64,000 nt of DNA from Gaeumannomyces sp. JS-464. Taxonomy: Eukaryota; Ascomycota; Sordariomycetes; Magnaporthales; Magnaporthaceae. Location: assembly GCA_002197995.1 (NCBI GenBank), contig NGZR01000005.1, forward strand, positions 3,348,001 through 3,412,000, in the 5' to 3' direction. Below the pieces are notes generated by a model that saw only the letters and a list, made by a program, of their open reading frames with translations, was not told where the DNA came from and did no database searches. Each line of letters opens with the position of its first letter. The first letter of the stretch is position 1. The position numbers and the translations under genes were made by a program. Positions 31,607 through 42,479 of this stretch are shown piece by piece.

Positions 31607-32483
31607 GCAGCTAGGTATTAGGTTAAAATTTTGTTATTATACGAAGGAGGAAAATCCGCTGGCCCCGTAAGGGGCCGGCGGATCACTGGTTAAATACAGG
31701 TGTGCGGGCTTAGTCCCGTAACTGTACCCCTTATTAAAACCGCAATTGGTCCTTTAACTGCTGGTTGATGCTATGCGCCGATGCTAGATTAGTCATTCGT
31801 TGTCGGTGCTGGCCGTGCCTTCCACTTCCAGGAAGGGACGATAGCCTGCCCCCTTAGCTGCGAGACACGTGGTATACTCTTTTTTCAACGATGCATATCG
31901 CACAGGCGGCAGTAAGTCGACTGCTTTTTTGCAGCAGAGCCCAAAGTTTCGCCTGAACTGAGAGTGGGAGAGCCGACGACCCAGGGACGTTCCCCAAAGT
32001 TCGAAAGACGGGAAATAAATACCGATAAAAACGGAAAAGGTATACCGAAGCAGGTACGAAGGAGCACAGCAAAGAGGTTAGCGCCCCATGTCGGCAGTGA
32101 TCTTTTTCTTGGGCTACCGTGGCGGGCAGGTCTATAGCACTTTTGGTAATCTATGCAGCTCTCCATCCGCCAGGCACCTTGTCCCGGAACCCCCCTGCTC
32201 CCCCTCATTCTACCTTGGATCTTGAAGAGCAGAGGCACTTTGGGGTCGGTGCGATATGCAGCAATGTGCCCAGAGATTGCGATTTATTTTGTGTATGGTG
32301 GTGGTATCATGGCTCTGCTTCGTCCTCCAAACATTGTACATGCATCATTGGCGTCGCCTGCCTTCCGCCCGTCTTTGCCTGCCTATCCTCCCACCAACTT
32401 TGCCGGCTGGCCAGCCCTTCTGTCAAATAGATGGCGAAGGCTCTCGTGGCCTGGAACTCCCAACTTTTGCCGAGGGGGCATCG
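31607..32483. other. Intergenic region with one strong hairpin; no gene seen
   Basis: The region lies between the LINE fragment and OST4. Apart from the hairpin at 31655-31682, it holds only short open frames without recognisable motifs. The part next to 32483 probably contains the OST4 3' UTR. Confidence 0.55.
31655..31682. ncRNA. 12-bp stem with GTAA tetraloop, unassigned structured element
   Basis: TCCGCTGGCCCC (31655-31666) pairs with GGGGCCGGCGGA (31671-31682) over 12 pairs, one of them a G-T wobble, around a GTAA loop. GNRA-type loops are stable RNA caps. No RNA family is recognised, and the pairing could equally belong to a transposon end. Confidence 0.4.
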
Positions 32484-32660
32484 TCATCTCGGTGAGGCCT
32501 TGGCGGGTTGGGCTCCTGTCCTGGAAACTGCGGCCTTCTTTGCATCGGCCTGCTCGCTTTCAAGGGTGTTGACTTCGACGAAGTGGTACACCACGATCAG
32601 GACCATGGCGGCGGAGCCAAGTATGATGGCAATCTGGTAGAGCTCGTTGTCTGAGATCAT
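32484..32660 (-). CDS. OST4: Oligosaccharyltransferase subunit 4 (OST4), 58 aa
   Basis: The ATG at 32660 (ACC before it, a good fungal context) opens a 58-codon frame ending at 32484. It starts M-I-S-D-N-E-L-Y-Q-I-A-I-I-L-G and continues with a single hydrophobic helix (residues about 8-28) and the motif Y-H-F-V-E-V-N, the hallmark of Ost4. The C-terminal ~27 residues are a polar Ala/Lys/Ser tail longer than in yeast. Ost4 is a mini-subunit of the ER oligosaccharyltransferase and helps hold the Stt3 catalytic subunit with Ost3/6 in N-glycosylation. The frame is open far upstream, but the conserved start fixes the ATG. This is an ordinary conserved gene on an otherwise accessory-looking island. 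Confidence 0.9.
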   Translation of the reverse strand: MISDNELYQIAIILGSAAMVLIVVYHFVEVNTLESEQADAKKAAVSRTGAQPAKASPR

Positions 32661-33119
32661 GGTCGCGACGATGTGTCTTGGTGAGTGGGAGGCGGGCTCC
32701 GCTATTGGTGATGTTAGCTCTGGGACAAGGACAGCGGCTGTCGTCAGAGCTCCCCTGGAGGTTGTCGCGCAACGAACCTGAGGGTCGCTAAGCTGCGCGT
32801 GGAATGAAAATCTGTCCGGGCAGATTTGCAGTGCGGGTTTGGCTCGCGATGGTGTCTTTGACTGGCCGTCTTGGTGGGTGCACCGTGTCGTGGTCGGCGT
32901 GTGCGGGTGCGTGTCGTGTCGGCATTCAATTAGGCCAGGTTTCCACCTCCTGCATTCAAGCGTTGGGCGGCCTGTTCCACCCACACGGCCCGCTTTCCCA
33001 TCCAGGTAGGTCTTAGATTACCCTAACCCTGTGCAAGCCCCCAATACGCCACGACGCTGTGAGACGAGCTAGCATATAGGTAGGAAGAACCATCATTTCT
33101 ACAGAGTCTACTCTAGATT
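32661..33119. other. OST4 upstream region; no other gene seen
   Basis: The region holds the OST4 leader and promoter side and the space to the sec18 fragment. A short TACCCTAACCCTG stretch at 33017-33029 resembles less than two telomere units and is not considered telomeric. Confidence 0.5.
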
Positions 33120-33453
33120 CTAGTACTGCCTCGTGCTACTAACCACAGCCCTCGACAGCAACTCGGCGAACCGGTCGACGGGGTCCCTGGCCATCTGCGC
33201 GCCCGCTGCGGTGCTCAGCACCGTCTTAACGCCGACGCCGATGCTGTCGGTGCCCGTGATTCCCTGAACCCCGTTGAGACAGGCGTTAACGTCCGACGGC
33301 TCGAAGAGCTGCGACTCGGTCAGCACTTCACCCAGCTCCTTGAGGTTGCGGACCGCCGGCACCGCGATCTCGCGGTCGAACGAGTCCATGATGTCCAGCT
33401 GGTCCAGCACGCTGCGCCGCGACGTCGTGGCGAGAACCAGCAGGCCTTTTACC
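33120..33453 (-). pseudogene. sec18: 3' end of a sec18/NSF vesicle-fusion ATPase gene, truncated
   Basis: Reading leftward from about 33450: L-L-V-L-A-T-T-S-R-R-S, then V-L-D-Q-L-D-I-M-D-S-F-D-R-E-I-A-V-P-A-V, then V-N-A-C-L-N-G-V-Q-G-I-T-G, G-V-G-V-K-T-V-L, D-P-V-D-R-F-A-E-L-L and a stop at 33120. These are the last ~110 residues of the D2 ATPase domain of Sec18/NSF in order, including the sensor-type T-T-S-R-R segment. Sec18 disassembles SNARE complexes and is essential. Everything upstream (N domain, D1, most of D2) is missing; homology fades at about 33453, where an extra A breaks the frame. A functional copy should exist elsewhere, or the gene was cut here by rearrangement. Confidence 0.8.
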
Positions 33454-33720
33454 TTTGAACACCAGCAACCAGTGATTTTGTGAATGACGTCATATTTTGG
33501 AATGGGCCAGCCTGTTTGATCAAACCTGATAAGGTGGCGCCCAGCGGGGCGGGGAGGGTGGAACCACGTGCGCGCCGTCGTTATCGGGCCCGGTGCCCCG
33601 CTCGTCGTCCGACTTCAGCCAGCTGCCCGATCCCGACTCCGACAATGGCCAAGTTCAGCAGGCCCGATCAAAGCTCCGTTTGGTCTCCTACTTCTCTGAC
33701 TAAGACCATATTGTTTTTCA
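33454..33720. other. Unassigned flank between sec18 fragment and Copia element
   Basis: This is GC-rich non-repetitive DNA. Its right end reads CTAAGACC...TTTTTCAG, which looks like a fungal intron 3' end. Before the Copia insertion it was continuous with the reading frame at 39110. Confidence 0.45.
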
Positions 33721-33725
33721 GTTTG
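33721..33725 (+). repeat. Copia target-site duplication, left (GTTTG)
   Basis: GTTTG is identical to 39103-39107, directly outside the two LTRs. Confidence 0.88.
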
Positions 33726-33895
33726 TGTCAGAGGTGGCCTGGAGTCACGTGGGTGGCAACTGGTGCCCCACAGCTTTAGGCCTATGCACTGGCCCTGGTA
33801 TTTTGGCCTGCGCGCGCCCTAGCCCGCGATCCAGTAGAACAGCCAAGGAACAATCACCAATCACTTCGGGTGCCTGTTATCGCGCACCTCCATCA
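33726..33895 (+). repeat. Copia 5' LTR
   Basis: The LTR is 170 bp, TGTCAGAGG...CCATCA. It differs from 38933-39102 at about nine positions, all transitions, mostly with T or A in the right copy. Confidence 0.9.
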
Positions 33896-34379
33896 GGTTA
33901 TAAGCCCTCGCGCCACCGTTAACGATATCTCTGCCTAATTAGGAGAGATTAACGGTGCACGAGTTGTTTCCCGTTGCTTGCGTTCTCCCGCCGTGAATTA
34001 CGGGCGAGGCGCAGCAGTTAGAAAACCGTTAGACGACAATTAATAAGGCCGCGTTCGGCGCCGATTAGCAACCATAATAAAGCAACAACGATAACCCTTT
34101 TAGCGCTTAAAAGCACCATTTCCCTTGCAATCCAACGCTTTTATACGCGTTAAAAGTGCTAACAAAGTCGCCAAAATGGCGGAATACCGCGAAATCGCAG
34201 TAAAGGTCCCGGACTTGCTAGGGCCTTTTAATTTGGAAATATGAAAGCGCACCATCCGGGTGCATTTAACCGCTTCCCGCAATATTTTTTTATATTTGCT
34301 AACCCTTCGGCCAAACCGGCTGGAGCGGAGGATTACGAAGCTATACAGTTATAGGCTTTTAAAAGGACATTAATATGGT

Positions 34380-37300
34380 ATTACATCCGTAATAGTATCG
34401 AAAAGGTAATTACGGACCTGGAAAAGGCCGGCTAAAACCGTTTTAAAAACGACGAGGATTAAAACCTAAAAGCTTTTTAGGATAAGGTAGTTAGCATTAT
34501 TAAAGTTACCGCTAACGGCCGTTTCGACGCTTTAATTAACGAACATTATACAATTTCGGTAAAAAAGTTTAACGGTAACGTTAAAAAGTATACGGACCGC
34601 TAATTACAAATAAAACAAGCTTTGGATTAGGCTAACATTAACATTCCGGATCGGATGCTTATAAAAAGCCTCGTTAACGGGCTTAGCGCCATTTACCCTT
34701 ATACGGTAGCTATAGCTTTAAAAAGTTGTAAGGGCGAGCGCCGCACTCCCGCTAAACTTTATTTCAAAGGTGCTCGAAACACGGCGGTTATAAAGGCTTC
34801 GAAATCGAGGGCCATAACTAACATTAACAAAAAGCCGGAGGGATTTTAAAAGCCGAGGCCTTGCAATAAAAAGGGTTGCATTATCGTTTCGCGTGCTTCC
34901 TATTACGATAAGTGCGGTAAGTATTACAAAGGCGGTAACGACAATTGCTAACTCTTGCACCTTAAGTTTAAAAAGGCTTAAAAAGCCAAATATCCGGAAC
35001 GGCGCTTCCAGCGAGGCAATAAGGCAGCTAACGAGGCTATAGCTAACTCGAAAGCTGCCGACCATACTGGTGGTGTGCCGGTTAATCGGGGCAATGCCAG
35101 CTAATATAACATGGCCAATACCGCTTTAAGCAATGTTAACAGTGCCCGTAACGCCGTAATAATCGATTCCGGCTCGTTTAAACACCACTTTAACGATCGC
35201 AAATGGTTTACCTCGTTAAAAAAGCGCGAGGTTCCTTACAACGTTACTACGGCCAACGGCGGCGCTTAAGTTTCCGTTAAAAAGGGCACCGTCAAAATGC
35301 ATTAACGTAATAAAGCGGGCGTTATTACAATTACTTTACAAGCAATTTTTACGTTTAAATCCTTTTTTAACCTTTTTAACTTTGGTAAAATGCGTTAAAG
35401 CAAATTTAAAAAACGATTAAACCGATTATTTCGTAACGCCCGACGATAAGTGGTTAAGCAGCTACCAAATTAACAAAACGTATTAATTGCTAACGTTAAC
35501 GTGCCTGCAAACGCGCCCCCGGGCTTATATACCTAGGTAACGCACTTAACGAAAAAAACCGACCGACGGAAGCTAACGCACCGACCACGACAAAACGCCC
35601 GGTCCTTACGTAATAATGCATCGGCGCCTAATGCATGCTAATAAGGAGGCGGTAATAACGGCTTACCGCGTTGCAAGTATTAAAATTAGCTACTTCGAAG
35701 CATTAAAGCATACTTGTAACGGTTATTTAAAAAGCAAAGCGACCTAAATTATCGATAATCGTTACTTTTACCGCATTACCCGCCTTTTAAACCGTATTTA
35801 TATAAATATATTAACCATTCGCTTACTTTATACGGCGGATATAATTACGCCGTTTATATTACTAATAAGGCAATTATTTTTAACTGGGTAATTTTTGCAA
35901 TTAGCAAAGCTAGCACGGAAATTTTATTAAAGGTTTGTAATTAAATTAGCTATATTAAACTCCATTAGGCATTAAAATATAAGCAATCCATACGGACGGT
36001 GGTACGAAATTTAACCCGGAAAAAGTTAAAGGTTTATTGCATTACTTAAAGCAAAGCTTGCGAAATTTAGCCCGGCGTAATGCCCGGAAATAAACAGCAT
36101 CGTTAAACGTGTTAACCGTATTATACTTAACGCGGCTCGCACCGGGATTAACGTTAACGGCTTGCATAAAAAGTACTGGGTATATGCTTTGCAAATAGCG
36201 AAAAGGGTGCTAAATTACACTTTAAATACAGCTTTTAACGGCAAGGAAAGCCCGCACGAAGCGTGGGCAAAAGCAATCGGCTTTAACGAAGAGTATTACT
36301 AACCACCAATCCGTACTTTCCGCATTTAAAGCGCGGTCGTTTAAGTGCTAATTAAAAACGGCAAATAAGCTAAACTAACAAAATGGCCCTTAAAATAACG
36401 AAGGCCGGTTTATAAGCTGGGAAAGCCTTTATAACGAAATCCTGCTAATTAAACCGGATGGTATTAATAAGGTTTTCCGTTACCGTAACGCACGAATTAA
36501 CGAAGGCGCTAATAAACGCCGGAAATCGCTTTATAACTTTATTAAAAAGGCGATTACCATTAATGCGGTTAACGAACCGTTATTAAAAACCTTTACTTTA
36601 TAATAGGCATTTGGGTTTATAATACTAGCCCAATTACTAATTCCACCGATAGTAACGATAGTAACACCGGTGCAACTAGCGATATTGCCGGCCCCGGAGG
36701 TGATAACGATTTATCGCCTGCGGAAAAAACCGGGGAAACTAAAGCGGAGACGAAAGCTTACCGTTGCAAAGCTTAAAAAGCTTAAGGAGCCCGCCGCCCG
36801 GGTATGCTAATACCCGAAAAAACTCCCAAACTCGGTAACGAGGCGGTTACGGTGCCCGCAACGCCTAAAAAAAGGATTTGCAAAAAGCGGCCGCCGCCCC
36901 CGCCGAGTAACCGGCGATTAAGGGAGCGTTTAACGGCTTTAAGCATTATAAAATCCTAATACCAAAAAACTGCAAAAAGAGGAGCCCGCGGAGGCATTTA
37001 CAACGGCTCGCTTCGAGCTTAAAAATATTAAAAAAGTGGCGGAAAAAGGATCCGGGTAACCCTAAAAGCGCCGGAAACGACGAAAATTTTTACAGCTTTA
37101 ATACGAATATTAAAACTGCCGAAAAACTGCCCGAAAAACGGGTTTTGCACTCGTTAACATTACGTACCCGGATAACGATATCGTTTTACCCCAAAAAATC
37201 GGCGGTTTTAAAATCCTTAACCTCGCGCTTTTTAACGTCGCTACGGTGCCGGGAACACCGTATATTCGGCCTATTATTACGACGCGGTAAAGCACGAAAC

Positions 37301-38775
37301 CGAATACGAGCGATATTATAAGCTAGTAATATAAAAGCAAATTAACACGCTGCTTAAAAAAAGTACGTGGGTGTTGGAAAAATTGCCCCCGAACGCTAAA
37401 GCATTGCCGGGCAAATAAGTATACGTGTTTAAACTAACGCTTAACGGCGCTTTTAAAAAATTAAAACGCGTTAAGTCGTTTGCGGCAATTATAACGATAT
37501 TCCGGGCGAGATAAGGTTATAACGTACGCGGTAATTGCTTATGCAGCATTTACGAGGGTGTTTTTTGTGCTTATAGCCGTTAACGACTTTAAATGCCGCC
37601 AATTCGATTTCGTAACTGCCTATTTTGGCGCTATCGTATTTAGTAACGTTATAATATACGTATAGCAACCTTAAACATTTCGGTTAGGCAAAAAAGCTAC
37701 TATTACCGCTTAAAAAAAGCACTTTACGGCTTTCGCAAATCGCTTTTATAATGGTATTAAACGATTATTCCGAAGTTTAAAGCATTTAGCTTTAAGCCGA
37801 TTTACTAAAACGTTTGCCTTTACCGCAAAAAGGAAACGGGCGCTATGCTATTGCTTTACGTGGACGATTTCCAAATTGCCGCTTATACGGTTACGGAAAT
37901 TAAAGCCATCGCTAACGAAGTGAGTAGCCGGTTCGAAATAACCGCTTTAAATAACGCAAAAACGTTTTTCGGTATGCAAATTGTAAAGGATCGCTAGCGA
38001 AGGACTGTAAGCTTTTACTAACGCGATTATATTAACAAAATTATTACCAAATACGAACGAAAGGATTTTAAAGCAGTAAAAACGCTTTAGCCTTTTAGCT
38101 TTATAATGCCGATTACTTGGGACCCTTTCCCGCACGAGGAGGTTTTGCGCTACCAGTCGGAAATAGCGAGTATTAGCTACCTCGCTGGCATTACTCGCCC
38201 TAATATCACGTATACCGTAAAAAGGTTGCAAAAAGTTAACGCTAATCCCGGTAACGAGCATTTGGCACTGTTAAAGCACTTTTAGCGTTACATTATTAGC
38301 ATTAAAAAGCTCGCGCTTACTTTTAATGGGCCTATTTATAACGCCGAGGCGATGGGCTTAAAAATTTACGGAAATGCCTCGTTCGTTAACTGCCTTCGTA
38401 CGAGGGCATTTATAAGCGGCGTAATCGTTATGCTAGCGGGTGGTCCTGTTTATTAGCAATTAAAAAAGCAAACTTTTATAACGACGTTAACGACGGAGGC
38501 GGAATTCGTTAACCTTTTGCTAACGGGCCGGGCCTTGCTTTAAATTAAAAGCATTTTAAAGGAAACTAAATACCTTTAGCGAGAAACTTTCGTAGTGCAT
38601 ACGGATAGCGCCAACGCCCAAACGACGGTGCTAAACCCGTTGGAATTAGCCCGCACCCGCATAATCGACCTCCGCTACAAGTGGGTAATTGATGCTATAA
38701 AGCGTTAACTTTTCACCTTTAAACTAGTTAGCACGGCCAATATAAAAGCGGACGGTTTTACGAAGGCTTAACGGC
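34380..38775 (+). pseudogene. Copia gag-pol remnant
   Basis: A gag part ends with a Cys/His-rich segment near 34905-34950 (K-C-G-K-Y-Y...N-D-N-C). The protease shows I-I-D-S-G-S with D-S-G at 35165-35173. The integrase zinc region has M-H-R-R-L-M-H-A near 35616-35640. The reverse transcriptase has K-A-L-Y-G-F near 37715 and Y-V-D-D at 37857-37868. RNase H contains a D-S-A-N-A motif near 38602 and ends in A-D-G-F-T-K. The domain order with integrase before RT defines Copia. Dozens of TAA/TAG codons at former Gln or Trp positions indicate RIP; the catalytic Asp pair of the RT survives. Confidence 0.87.
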
Positions 38776-38932
38776 GGAAGGATAAGCGAGGTTTGTTATT
38801 TAGCTGGGAATGCAGCAAATGCCGCAGTAAACGGCTTATAGGAAAACCAGGGAAACATTACGGATTTGAAGGGTTACTACGTAAATGCGTGCTCGTAATG
38901 CCTTTAAAACCGTTGCATAGCTTACGGGGGGG

Positions 38933-39102
38933 TGTTAAAGGTGGCCTGGAGTCACGTGGGTGGCAACTGGTGCCCCACAGCTTTAGGCCTATGCACTGGC
39001 CCTGGTATTTTAGCCTGCGCGCGCCCTAGCCCGCGATCCAATAAAACAGCCAAGGAACAATTACCAATCACTTCGGGTGCCTGTTGTCGCGCACTTCCAT
39101 TA
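38933..39102 (+). repeat. Copia 3' LTR
   Basis: The LTR is 170 bp, begins TGTTAAAGG after the polypurine tract and ends CCATTA. The normal terminal CA has become TA by a RIP-type change. Confidence 0.9.
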
Positions 39103-39107
39103 GTTTG
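39103..39107 (+). repeat. Copia target-site duplication, right (GTTTG)
   Basis: Identical to 33721-33725. Confidence 0.88.
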
Positions 39108-39109
39108 TT

Positions 39110-39832
39110 ATGGATTCCCATTTCGAAGTTGCACATTTGCCGGATATGCGGGAAAGTGCTAATCGAGTCCGCTTTTTCGCCAGGGACATAACACCGGTGG
39201 AAGGCAGGGGAGGCCTTTGGCGGTTGCCGAAGTCGCATCGAACGCTACTGCAATCAGTGAAGGATTTTATCTTGTTGTACAACAGGAACTATGTAAGTCG
39301 ACAGGTATACCCGGCTGCCAACCGTGCCTAACGAAGTGTTAAGTATGGTACCATTGTTGTTAAACAAGCCAAAGCCAAAGGGCTGGGCGTTTCCTTCAAT
39401 TACGGCTTGGAATGCCTTTGGGTTGAAAACGCCCTGATAACGGGCGAAAATCAAATGGCAGTGATTATTGTGCTTCCGAAGCCACTGGAAGCCCAGGCTA
39501 ATGCGGCATCGCAAAAGACTGGGGTGCTACGAGGAATGGAAGCTTTAATTAACGACTGTGCGACGCTAAAAAAGCCACAAAGGTCCGGTGCCAACGCTTA
39601 TAACGCCACTAATATGGGCCAGCAATTATTAAAAGCGTGTTCGCCCGTACGGTGTTTTGGTTTTTTAACCCCCCCTGTTGTTTTTTGCATGTTTTCTTCG
39701 AAGTGGAGACGGTTGCCGGGGTGGCCTTGTGGCAAATCATGTATTTTTGGCCCTGTTTTCCGGTGGATTTACATCCCCGGCAGCCGGGGGGCGTCCACCC
39801 GTCGAATGCAACGGCACGAACGATTAAAATAA
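39110..39832 (+). CDS. Unassigned two-exon reading frame next to Copia (hypothetical)
   Basis: The ATG at 39110 starts a 61-codon frame ending exactly at a consensus donor GTAAGT (39293). A 51-nt intron with a CCTAAC branch motif ends at TTAAG (39343), and a phase-matched frame of about 162 codons follows to 39832. I do not recognise the product. The second exon contains Q-A-K-A-K-G and, near its end, scattered Cys and aromatic residues. The stretch is much less AT-biased than the transposons on either side. It begins two bases after the Copia target duplication, so the insertion cut it from its promoter or from an upstream exon. It could be a gene relic, a piece of another mobile element, or an open frame by chance. 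Confidence 0.4.
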
Positions 39833-40091
39833 AAGCTATTCCCAAAAAATCAAAAAATAAAAGCTATTCCCAAAATAAGGGCGGGCCGGCCGTGCAACGC
39901 GTTAACGCGAGTGGGAATAGCGTTATAATTTGGAGTATTTAAAAGGCTTTTAAGGCTGGCAATAATATCGTTCGAAAGCCCGGAAGCTAGGCACTTTTAT
40001 AGTATATAAAAGGACAACTTTGGGGTGCTAGTTTTAAATAAAAAATAACGAAAACAACGACTTAAAAACACTATTTACACTACCCTCGTTA
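39833..40091. other. AT-rich spacer with a short tandem duplication and a TATA-like site
   Basis: AAAAGCTATTCCCAAAA occurs twice at about 39831-39875. GTATATAAAAGG lies at about 40002-40013. It may be the 5' end and promoter of LINE copy 3. Confidence 0.45.
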
Positions 40092-42340
40092 TGCCCTACC
40101 ACCTCGCCTTTCGTACCCGGCGCCGGCGTTTGGAACAGGAAGATCGGGCCGTATTTATGCAACCCTAATCTCCTATAACCTTTATCGAAGATTTGGAGGA
40201 TCCCTCGGCCACTTAAATCACGTTAAAAACTCCAGCGATCTTTTTAAACGCCCCGGAAGCCGGCAATTTGCACGGCTTTTCCGATTCTTTTAAGGCCATA
40301 AAAGCTTCGAAGGCACCGAAGTCGCCTTTGCCGCCCTCTCCTACCCCTTTTTTCGCACTCTTTCTCGCTTCCTTTCTCGCTTTTTCTTTTCACCTTCCTC
40401 GAATTCACCAATTCTTAGCATTGCGCTGTTAATGCACACTGCCAAATTGCATACAAATCTTTAACACCCGCCAATTAGCGACCCAACACCAACAACCACG
40501 CCCGCCAACGGCGCTGGCGACGGCAATATGCCGTTGCCAACAGCCCCCCCTTCGGCCAATAGGGTGGCGCGCGCCCTCCTCGTCGGCCCAACGGCCCGAA
40601 GGAACGCGTCGCTGCCACCCGGGCCCCCCCGCGCGTTAGCGCACCCGACCACGCCGTCCCCGTTGCGGAATTAGCAACACCCAATAGGGCCCGATCAGGG
40701 CTAGGAAGGCTCCTACGACGGCAACACCGGCACAGGTGCCCCTCCCCCCCTCCCTTAACGCCGGCGTACGCGCCCACTTATCGGGTCGGCCGCGGCGGCC
40801 GCGGAGGAAATTATTGCGAGTTATAACCGCAAATAACAACAAACGGCCCTAATTTGCGCTACGCTAGCCCGATTTATCAACGCCGGCATTGCTTCCCTTT
40901 CGGCGGAAGCAATCCCCAAAGCCAACGGCTGGAAAGATTGCTTTATCAACTACGCTAAATAAGCCCTTTTCGGCTTACTTACGCCGGCCGAAAAGGAAAG
41001 AAGCTTATACGGGGCCCCGGAGCCCTCGCAACGCACCCCCCCGGCCACTTACGCGTCGGTAGCTCGGGAGGGCTACTAATAACCCTAACAACCCGCACAA
41101 GCTTATCGGGGCCGTACGCCCCAAATTACCCGGGCACCCCGCTTATTAACAGGCTTTAAAGCCGACCTCCGGGTGTTCGTTAAAATCCCGGAAAAACGGC
41201 AGGCTTAGGCCAACTAATAAACGGGTTTTAGCATTTGCAAAGCCCTTGTTAACAGTAAAACTTGCCGTTTACGACGGCCGACGTTTTGGAAGCGTACCGA
41301 TCTTTTACCGGGTTTGTGTTAAAAGCAAAAACGGCCGATATTTAAAGCCGGCTTTTGCAGTACCGATTTAAACTAGGCCGTTTATATAACGCCGAAAGGA
41401 TCGAAAAGCCCGAAATTTGGTACAATTACGTAATTTTCGGCTGTTTTACCTCCTTAACCAACGGTTTTAAACAATGCGTCCCGGTATCGGATAAACTAGT
41501 CGGGAGGAAGTGGAAGCCTAAACAGGTTATAAACCGGTAAACGTTAAGCTTTTCGGGGCCGGCGTCGACTATTAAAGGCGTATATCGTAAATTATATCCT
41601 TTTATACGCAAATGGCCGGGTTTAAGCTTTAAGGGATTACTTTCTTTTCACGCCGCGTACAACGATACCCGCCGGTTACCCAGCATACCTTTGGCTGCCA
41701 CGGTTTTTACGTGGCCCGCAACTGCGCCCGGGCCGATAGGTGCTTTTAATGCGGGAAAATAAACGACGACCGGCACGTACAACCGTATACGGCCCCCCCG
41801 CAATGCGCGAACTGCTCGGGCCCGTACTTTGCTAACCACCCGAATTGCTTTATAAAGCCCGTACGGGTAAACGGAGTGCTAAAACATTTAACTTATAAGA
41901 AAAAAAGGGCTGTTAAAAGGTTAGGCGTACAAGCGTACCGGGCGGCGGCAAAAGCGGCGAAAGCCGCCGTTGCTACCGCTACCGCCGTTGCTGCTACTAC
42001 CGACGATACCTTTTCCGCAACCGCTATTATTACGGGCGGCTCCGCCGTAGCCGTTAATTTAACGGCAAACCATACGACCGTTACCGCTATTGCTGCGGCT
42101 ACCGTTATTACCATTAACGATACCGCTAATACAGCCGCTACCGCCGTTGTTAACCTTACGGTTAATACCGTTATCGCTATTACTTTAGCCATTCTTATCG
42201 CCGCTGCCACCCCCGCCGCCCCCGCCGTCGCCACCGCCGTTATAAACCCGGCAAGCCCGCCGGCTTTGGAAGGCGTGGCCTGTACGGCCGGCAGGGAAAA
42301 ACACTTTGCCAAAAAACTTAGGGTTAGTTTTAATAACTAA
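40092..42340 (+). pseudogene. LINE ORF1 remnant, copy 3, with expanded Ala/Thr-rich linker
   Basis: The part 40092-40390 is absent from copy 2. Zinc-knuckle Cys/His residues follow near 41690-41860. The linker at 41945-42240 is much longer than in copies 1 and 2 and is made of Ala, Thr and Val codons of GCN/ACN type. The tail with V-S-F-N-N ends the frame. The linker has evidently grown by repeat slippage or recombination. Confidence 0.72.
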
Positions 42341-42479
42341 TACGAAGTACTGGCGGATATGAAACTGGATTTCCCCAAGCCCGAAAGGGCTATCGAAATA
42401 ACCGAAAACCCCCCGAAGGAAACCGACGGTACCGCCGGCTAACAACCTTAAAGCTAAAACCCCTAATATACCAACGCCG

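Larger units (their letters stand above)
33726..39102 (+). mobile_element. Complete Copia-type LTR retrotransposon, RIP-mutated interior
   Basis: The element is 5.4 kb with 170-bp LTRs at both ends, TG...CA (right: TG...TA) termini, a perfect 5-bp target duplication and a G-rich polypurine tract (38926-38932) before the right LTR. The interior carries gag, protease, integrase, reverse transcriptase and RNase H in Copia order, all with many TAA/TAG stops. The sequence after the left LTR, GGTTATAAGCCC (33896-33907), resembles the complement of the anticodon arm of initiator tRNA-Met, which some Copia elements use as a half-tRNA primer site; that reading is from memory and tentative. Confidence 0.93.

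Noticed and set aside
32119..32572. Plus-strand frames downstream of OST4
   Set aside because: They overlap the OST4 3' side in other frames and show no recognisable domain.
33017..33029. CCCTAACCCT stretch suggesting telomeric repeat
   Set aside because: It is less than two repeat units, inside unique DNA next to OST4; no array.
31800..33100. tRNA or rRNA genes in the island
   Set aside because: No cloverleaf with A and B box motifs and no rRNA-like sequence was seen.
39609..39845. Minus-strand Cys-containing frame as a small secreted protein
   Set aside because: It starts at a non-ATG codon, its Cys spacing matches nothing recognised, and the sense frame with a consensus intron is better supported.
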